From the NCBI GenBank assembly GCA_945952345.1, contig CAMFIS010000016.1:1-34618 (forward strand): a stretch of DNA of 34,618 bases. Reading direction: 5' to 3'. The position numbers and the translations under genes are program-made. The notes under the pieces are model-generated. The model was not told the origin of the DNA and ran no database searches. It saw nothing but the letters and a program-made list of their open reading frames with translations. Source of the DNA: an uncultured Fimbriimonas sp. (GTDB taxonomy: Bacteria > Armatimonadota > Fimbriimonadia > Fimbriimonadales > Fimbriimonadaceae). Positions 31,021-34,618 of the stretch are shown here, piece after piece (position 1 is the stretch's first letter; the number at the start of each line of letters is the position of its first letter).

Positions 31021-33380
31021 TGGCAACCATCCTCGATCAGAACGGCTCAAACTCGATCGCGGCATCGACCCCGAACCTTATCGCAAACTTTCAGGCCGCA
31101 GCAGTTACTTCGACGATCACACCGAATAAGAACGGACTCGCAGTGGTCGACTGGCAAACTCGATTGCCATTGGTGATGGCGGTCCTCAAGAGCTCGATCG
31201 AGGATCACTCATCCATTCGCATGACCGCCACACTCAATCCCGGCACCGATAACCAATCTCTGGGCACTATCGAGTTCGGCGCATTCGCCGAGAAGGGCGC
31301 ATCTCTCCCGCTCTACTGCCCCATCATCGTGCAAGGCGGCTTGCCTGTGCCTGCTTTCTCGATCCAACTCACCCCGCAAACCGTCACCGAAGCCGGAGTC
31401 GCCACTAACGTCGCCGCCAAGAACATCGCCGACCTCATCGACGTCGTGGTCGTCGAGGGCAACATCGGTCGGCTGCTGTACAACCTCAATGCGGAGAAGA
31501 TGCGCATGCGGCGCATGGCTCGCCAGATTCACGCTTCGCGGCAAATAGACTTTGCCCGCCTCGATTCACTTGATCGGATCGGTGCCGATCTCGGTATTGC
31601 CCGGTGCGAAGAAGAAATCTTCTTCGACAAGCCTTCGGGCCAAGTTCTTTCGCGCCATTACATGCAGGGCGGGATCAAGGTAATGGAACCGGATTCGGAT
31701 TATGCGGCTCGCCTCAAAATCTACCAGCCCTTCCTTATGCCGAGTCGGAAATTCCTGGAGGCTCGGCTGAACGGCAGCAGCGAAGATCAGGCATTGATGC
31801 CAATCGTGGGTTATGACAAGCCCGTCACCCTGCAAGAGACGCAAAACACTTTCGCCGTCGCGATTCAACTTGTCGATGTTCAGGCTGCCAACCGGATCAC
31901 GAATTTCCTCAACTACGTTCGCGACGCCATCCTCATCTTCCCGGCCAACATTCCCGCGAACAACACTCGGCATGCGGGCCGCCCGTTGCCCAGTATCACC
32001 GCATCCGAAGTTCTCGCGCTACGAAACAGCATTCGGCAGAATTTCACGATCCCCAATGATCTCGGCCTTGCGCCGATGCTGGCCGGTGCCATCGACCGCG
32101 CCGGCCGGGTTACAAAAGCCCTGGGTGTGAATATCCAATGGACCATCAACAAAGCCTTCGATCCCGCCGGAGGAAGCCGATACCAAATGGGTCTTGGTCT
32201 CGACGTTGTTGGTCCAACCGGTGCCCAGATCGACCAACTCCGAACCGCCATCGCAAGCCAGGCAAGAGCGATCACGTCCGACCAAACTGCCGAGGCGCTG
32301 ATCCGCGATCTGCAGGCCATGACGATTCCATCGAATGCCGACGACCCCAATGCCGCGTGGTTCTGGAACGTTGCTGGCCTGCAGACAGTTCACAAGACTT
32401 CGGCTGGTCCGCTCTATCTTTCTCATTTGCCAACCTTCGGCCTCGCCATTTCAGGCCCCACCGCAGTCAACAACGGAGCCAATATCGGGTTCCAAGGCAA
32501 CTACCATGCACCGGGTGATCCTGGCAGCAACGCGCTCTTGGTTGAGATTCAAAACGCGGCTCAGGAGGAATGGGCGTCGTCTGGAAATCCGGCGTGGACT
32601 TTGCTCAGCGATGCCAACGCCGCCACCCTTATCAACGCCGCCGTGCAACTCCCGGCCGCCAGTCCGGTTTACGCCGCGTGCTCCAGCGCAGGGTGCCAAA
32701 TGTTCGCGAACAACGCGGTCTCGATTCCGCAGCTCAAAGCAATTCCAACCTCGCTTTTCGATGTCATCAAACTGCCGCCCGCCCTCAGCACGGGAATCAT
32801 GGCGAACAACGCCCAGTCGGTGCGCCAGTTCTCCCAACTGGTGACCATGTTCCAACGACTGGGCTTGGCCGCCATGGCCACGTTGGTGAACGCCGCGAAC
32901 GAAATTCACCTCGTGCTTTCCATCACCGGTTTGCCTGAAGTCGGGCTGAACCTGGGCGAGCGTCGATCATCGGGATTGCGATGGTATGTGGTTCCGATTG
33001 GCGGAACGCAGAAAGGGGCGGCCACCATCGATCCATTTGGCAGCGCACCCAACATGCACGGAACGCATGCCGGTCTGGTCGCTGTCGTGTGCCTCGGCTA
33101 CGTTCGCCGCGACTTCGCCGACCCCTACGAGTTCCGGGTTCTTCCCACCGAAGGCAACCTTCTGAACCTACATCAATACGAGTTCCTGATGAACTTCCTC
33201 GAGCAGACCTTCCCCATCGGAATCGAGGTGAACACCTTCGAGCTCAGAAAGTTCTTCGTCGATTTGGATGGCGACGGCGCGGCCGATCCGCTCTCCACCA
33301 ACATATCCAAGACTTATCGCAAGTACTACAACCCGCGAATGCGGGGCATCTACACCAACGAGGAGAAAGCAAATGGCTAG
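31020..33380 (+). CDS. Large second baseplate wedge-like protein
   Basis: This 786-aa protein starts at GTG 31020, sharing one base with the upstream TAG. Residues about 155-245 resemble a fragment of a J-like wedge (LYNLNAEKMRMRRMARQIHA, then LDSLDRIGADLGIARCEEE and MEPDSDYAARLKIYQPFL). The central part (400-640) is Ala/Asn-rich and repetitive in character, without a domain I know. The C-terminus includes a calcium-loop-like motif D748-L-D-G-D-G-A-A-D756 and ends NPRMRGIYTNEEKANG. Size and place match the second large wedge component (Afp12-like) of CIS. Length is similar to other Afp12-type proteins as I recall them. Confident as CIS-associated, less so for the exact role. Confidence 0.62.
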   Translation: MATILDQNGSNSIAASTPNLIANFQAAAVTSTITPNKNGLAVVDWQTRLPLVMAVLKSSIEDHSSIRMTATLNPGTDNQSLGTIEFGAFAEKGASLPLYCPIIVQGGLPVPAFSIQLTPQTVTEAGVATNVAAKNIADLIDVVVVEGNIGRLLYNLNAEKMRMRRMARQIHASRQIDFARLDSLDRIGADLGIARCEEEIFFDKPSGQVLSRHYMQGGIKVMEPDSDYAARLKIYQPFLMPSRKFLEARLNGSSEDQALMPIVGYDKPVTLQETQNTFAVAIQLVDVQAANRITNFLNYVRDAILIFPANIPANNTRHAGRPLPSITASEVLALRNSIRQNFTIPNDLGLAPMLAGAIDRAGRVTKALGVNIQWTINKAFDPAGGSRYQMGLGLDVVGPTGAQIDQLRTAIASQARAITSDQTAEALIRDLQAMTIPSNADDPNAAWFWNVAGLQTVHKTSAGPLYLSHLPTFGLAISGPTAVNNGANIGFQGNYHAPGDPGSNALLVEIQNAAQEEWASSGNPAWTLLSDANAATLINAAVQLPAASPVYAACSSAGCQMFANNAVSIPQLKAIPTSLFDVIKLPPALSTGIMANNAQSVRQFSQLVTMFQRLGLAAMATLVNAANEIHLVLSITGLPEVGLNLGERRSSGLRWYVVPIGGTQKGAATIDPFGSAPNMHGTHAGLVAVVCLGYVRRDFADPYEFRVLPTEGNLLNLHQYEFLMNFLEQTFPIGIEVNTFELRKFFVDLDGDGAADPLSTNISKTYRKYYNPRMRGIYTNEEKANG

Positions 33381-34506
33381 CAACGAGATTCGATATAACG
33401 ACATGTCCGTGACGGACGTCCTAACCACGCTCGATAAACAGGGCATCAAGGGTACCGATGCCAACACCATCGTGGCGGGCTGGATCCTCGAGAACGTGTA
33501 CAAGACCAAGCAAGTCTTCAACTACAAAGAGACCTTCGTGTCCAGCATTCCCGGCTGCATGCCTGGGCCGTTCGTTCGCAAGTTCGTGCACCAAAACTGG
33601 GTGGATGGCGAAGACCTCGTGCAGGCTGGCGATGCCAACGGCAAGGACGGTTTCAACAGTCGCTTCCACAAGATCGAACAGGACCTGGATGAACTCGGCA
33701 ACGAGATTCACACCTTGGCCCAATGCGTGGCGGATATGCGCGCGATGCTCGCCTCCATGCTTGGCGAGATTCGAACCGAGATCAACAACATCTACAGTCA
33801 GCTTCCCGGCACCGACGTGGTCGGTCCCATCCGCCAGTATCCGCACTACGCCTACGAACTGGACACCACGCCGCAATACCTCGGCACTTCCAAGATTCTG
33901 GGCAAGAACATGACGATGTGGCAGACGAAGGAAGGCATCATGACGCTGCCGACCGTCGGCGATCCGCCTCTGAATACTGGTCCTGGCCGCACCGCCACCT
34001 ACCCAGGTTTGCTCGTGCAGTACATGAAGGACAACCCTGCGTACAAGCAGACCTTCCCGGCTGCGGTGGATGTGGATACCATGCGCCAGAAGCTGGGCAC
34101 CAACGAAATCGCGCCGGGCATCACCGTCAACGACGCGCTCGCGATCATGCCAGCGGGCACGAAGTTCGCCACTGCGGACGCTTTGGCTGCCGACGTCACC
34201 GATCGAACGTCATTGGCTCTTTCGTTCACCGGACATACGGATGCGATCAAGGCGAATCTCGCCGGCCTCACCAGCATCGACAAGTCGACCGCGAGTATTG
34301 GCTTAGAGAGTCTCACCAACATTTCGTCTGACCAGCGAACGGCGCTTACGGCGGGCGGAATCAAGACGGCCGCGGACCTCGCGGCGGCCGATCCGATCAA
34401 GATCGGCGCGATCTTGAAGACGGGCGGCGTGACGACGACGGACGGAACGGCGGCAAGCTTGGTCACGAATGCGAAGCTCCTGGATCGGCTAAACATTCGT
34501 GGCTAG
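33373..34506 (+). CDS. CIS protein with helix-hairpin-helix-like C-terminus, possible fibre or adaptor
   Basis: I choose ATG 33373 (377 aa), overlapping the previous stop by 8 bp, with GAGGAG about 8 nt upstream; a start at 33268 would lie inside the upstream gene. The N-terminal 80 residues (VTDVLTTLDKQGIKGTDANT, VAGWILENVYKTKQVFNY) are helical, then a coiled-coil-like stretch follows (FHKIEQDLDELGNEIHTLAQ). The middle is an unrecognised domain with GPIRQYPHYAYELDTTPQY. The C-terminal about 80 residues (LTNISSDQRTALTAGGIKT, AADLAAADPIKIGAIL) match the rhythm of HhH/DUF4332-type helical domains. It is the last gene of the operon in this window, where other CIS encode fibres. Role uncertain. 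Confidence 0.55.
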   Translation: MASNEIRYNDMSVTDVLTTLDKQGIKGTDANTIVAGWILENVYKTKQVFNYKETFVSSIPGCMPGPFVRKFVHQNWVDGEDLVQAGDANGKDGFNSRFHKIEQDLDELGNEIHTLAQCVADMRAMLASMLGEIRTEINNIYSQLPGTDVVGPIRQYPHYAYELDTTPQYLGTSKILGKNMTMWQTKEGIMTLPTVGDPPLNTGPGRTATYPGLLVQYMKDNPAYKQTFPAAVDVDTMRQKLGTNEIAPGITVNDALAIMPAGTKFATADALAADVTDRTSLALSFTGHTDAIKANLAGLTSIDKSTASIGLESLTNISSDQRTALTAGGIKTAADLAAADPIKIGAILKTGGVTTTDGTAASLVTNAKLLDRLNIRG

Positions 34507-34618
34507 GGCTTGCTTGAACTCGTCATGACTTAGAAATATGCTTTAAGTAATCCGATGAGCTCTGCGGTATGTACATAGGCTCTCGAATGTACGGCAGCGT
34601 GGTGAAGATATTTATCGC
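34507..34618. other. Right-edge intergenic sequence, end of the CIS operon
   Basis: This 112-bp tail holds no clear terminator. A TATGTACATA palindrome is at 34568-34577. From ATG 34570 a plus-strand frame stays open to the window edge and reads MYIGSRMYGSVVKIFI, but there is no clear ribosome binding site and too little sequence to call a gene. Confidence 0.3.

Noticed and set aside
18529-34506. Ordinary prophage
   Set aside because: Only tail and baseplate functions are present. No head, packaging, integration or lysis genes are seen, and the PAAR-like protein and toxin-like cargo fit a CIS better. Sequence beyond the window could change this.
1-34618. CRISPR array or insertion sequence
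   Set aside because: No regularly spaced direct repeats of CRISPR size and no transposase-like frame with terminal inverted repeats were found by eye.

Overview
The window looks like the chromosome of a free-living, non-enteric bacterium. The best taxonomic hint is the minus-strand pair at 9580-14021: a secreted cytochrome-type protein with PSCyt1/DUF1549/DUF1553 architecture, translationally coupled to a Tat-exported DUF1501 protein. This pair is typical of Planctomycetota, Verrucomicrobiota, Acidobacteriota and some Armatimonadota. I favour an Armatimonadota/Fimbriimonadia-like host, but this is inference and weakly held.

Layout. (1) 1-5900 is an accessory, AT-richer block. One sampled line, 1141-1200, is 38% GC by my count, against 63% for 24121-24180. 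It holds a left-truncated gene, a tight plus-strand operon (a small winged-helix-like protein, two tandem paralogues of an unknown family, a membrane-anchored protein), two further plus-strand genes, and a convergent minus-strand cluster in which two of three genes appear broken. One is a restriction-endonuclease-like gene with an in-frame amber codon. The other is a small gene with an apparent 1-nt frameshift that was only found by reading the minus strand by eye. (2) 5903-14021 is an ordinary minus-strand block: SufE and SufS (sulfur mobilisation for Fe-S clusters), a large secreted protein of unknown function, DUF1501 and the PSCyt/DUF1549/DUF1553 protein. (3) 14133-17140 carries two exported plus-strand proteins, one a BNR/Asp-box beta-propeller and one with PLAT-like beta-sandwich repeats. 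(4) 17141-17590 is a regulatory intergenic region with a perfect 11-bp inverted repeat, three copies of an 8-mer, a 16-bp imperfect repeat and a -10-like box. (5) 17549/17591-34506 is one long plus-strand operon, with most junctions overlapping, for a contractile injection system (CIS): sheath, tube, a small protein, two very large cargo-like proteins, a tail-tube-terminator-like protein, a hub/spike (VgrG-like), a PAAR-like tip, a gp25-like wedge, a gp47/J-like wedge, a second large wedge-like protein and a final protein with a helix-hairpin-helix-like C-terminus.

How the CIS genes fit together. Sheath and tube form the contractile barrel. VgrG-like hub plus PAAR-like tip form the puncturing device. 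The gp25-like and J-like proteins form the baseplate. The 1034-aa and 708-aa proteins, coupled by an ATGA overlap and sitting where structural genes are expected, are the likely payload or loading machinery. The 708-aa protein has a PD-(D/E)XK-like segment, a Gly/Pro linker and a C-terminal domain resembling polymorphic toxin type 4. I see no capsid, portal, terminase, integrase or lysis gene, so this is unlikely to be a plain prophage. I also see no AAA+ ATPase, obvious tape measure, LysM protein or tube-cap gene inside the window, so this is either a reduced or rearranged CIS, or those genes lie elsewhere.
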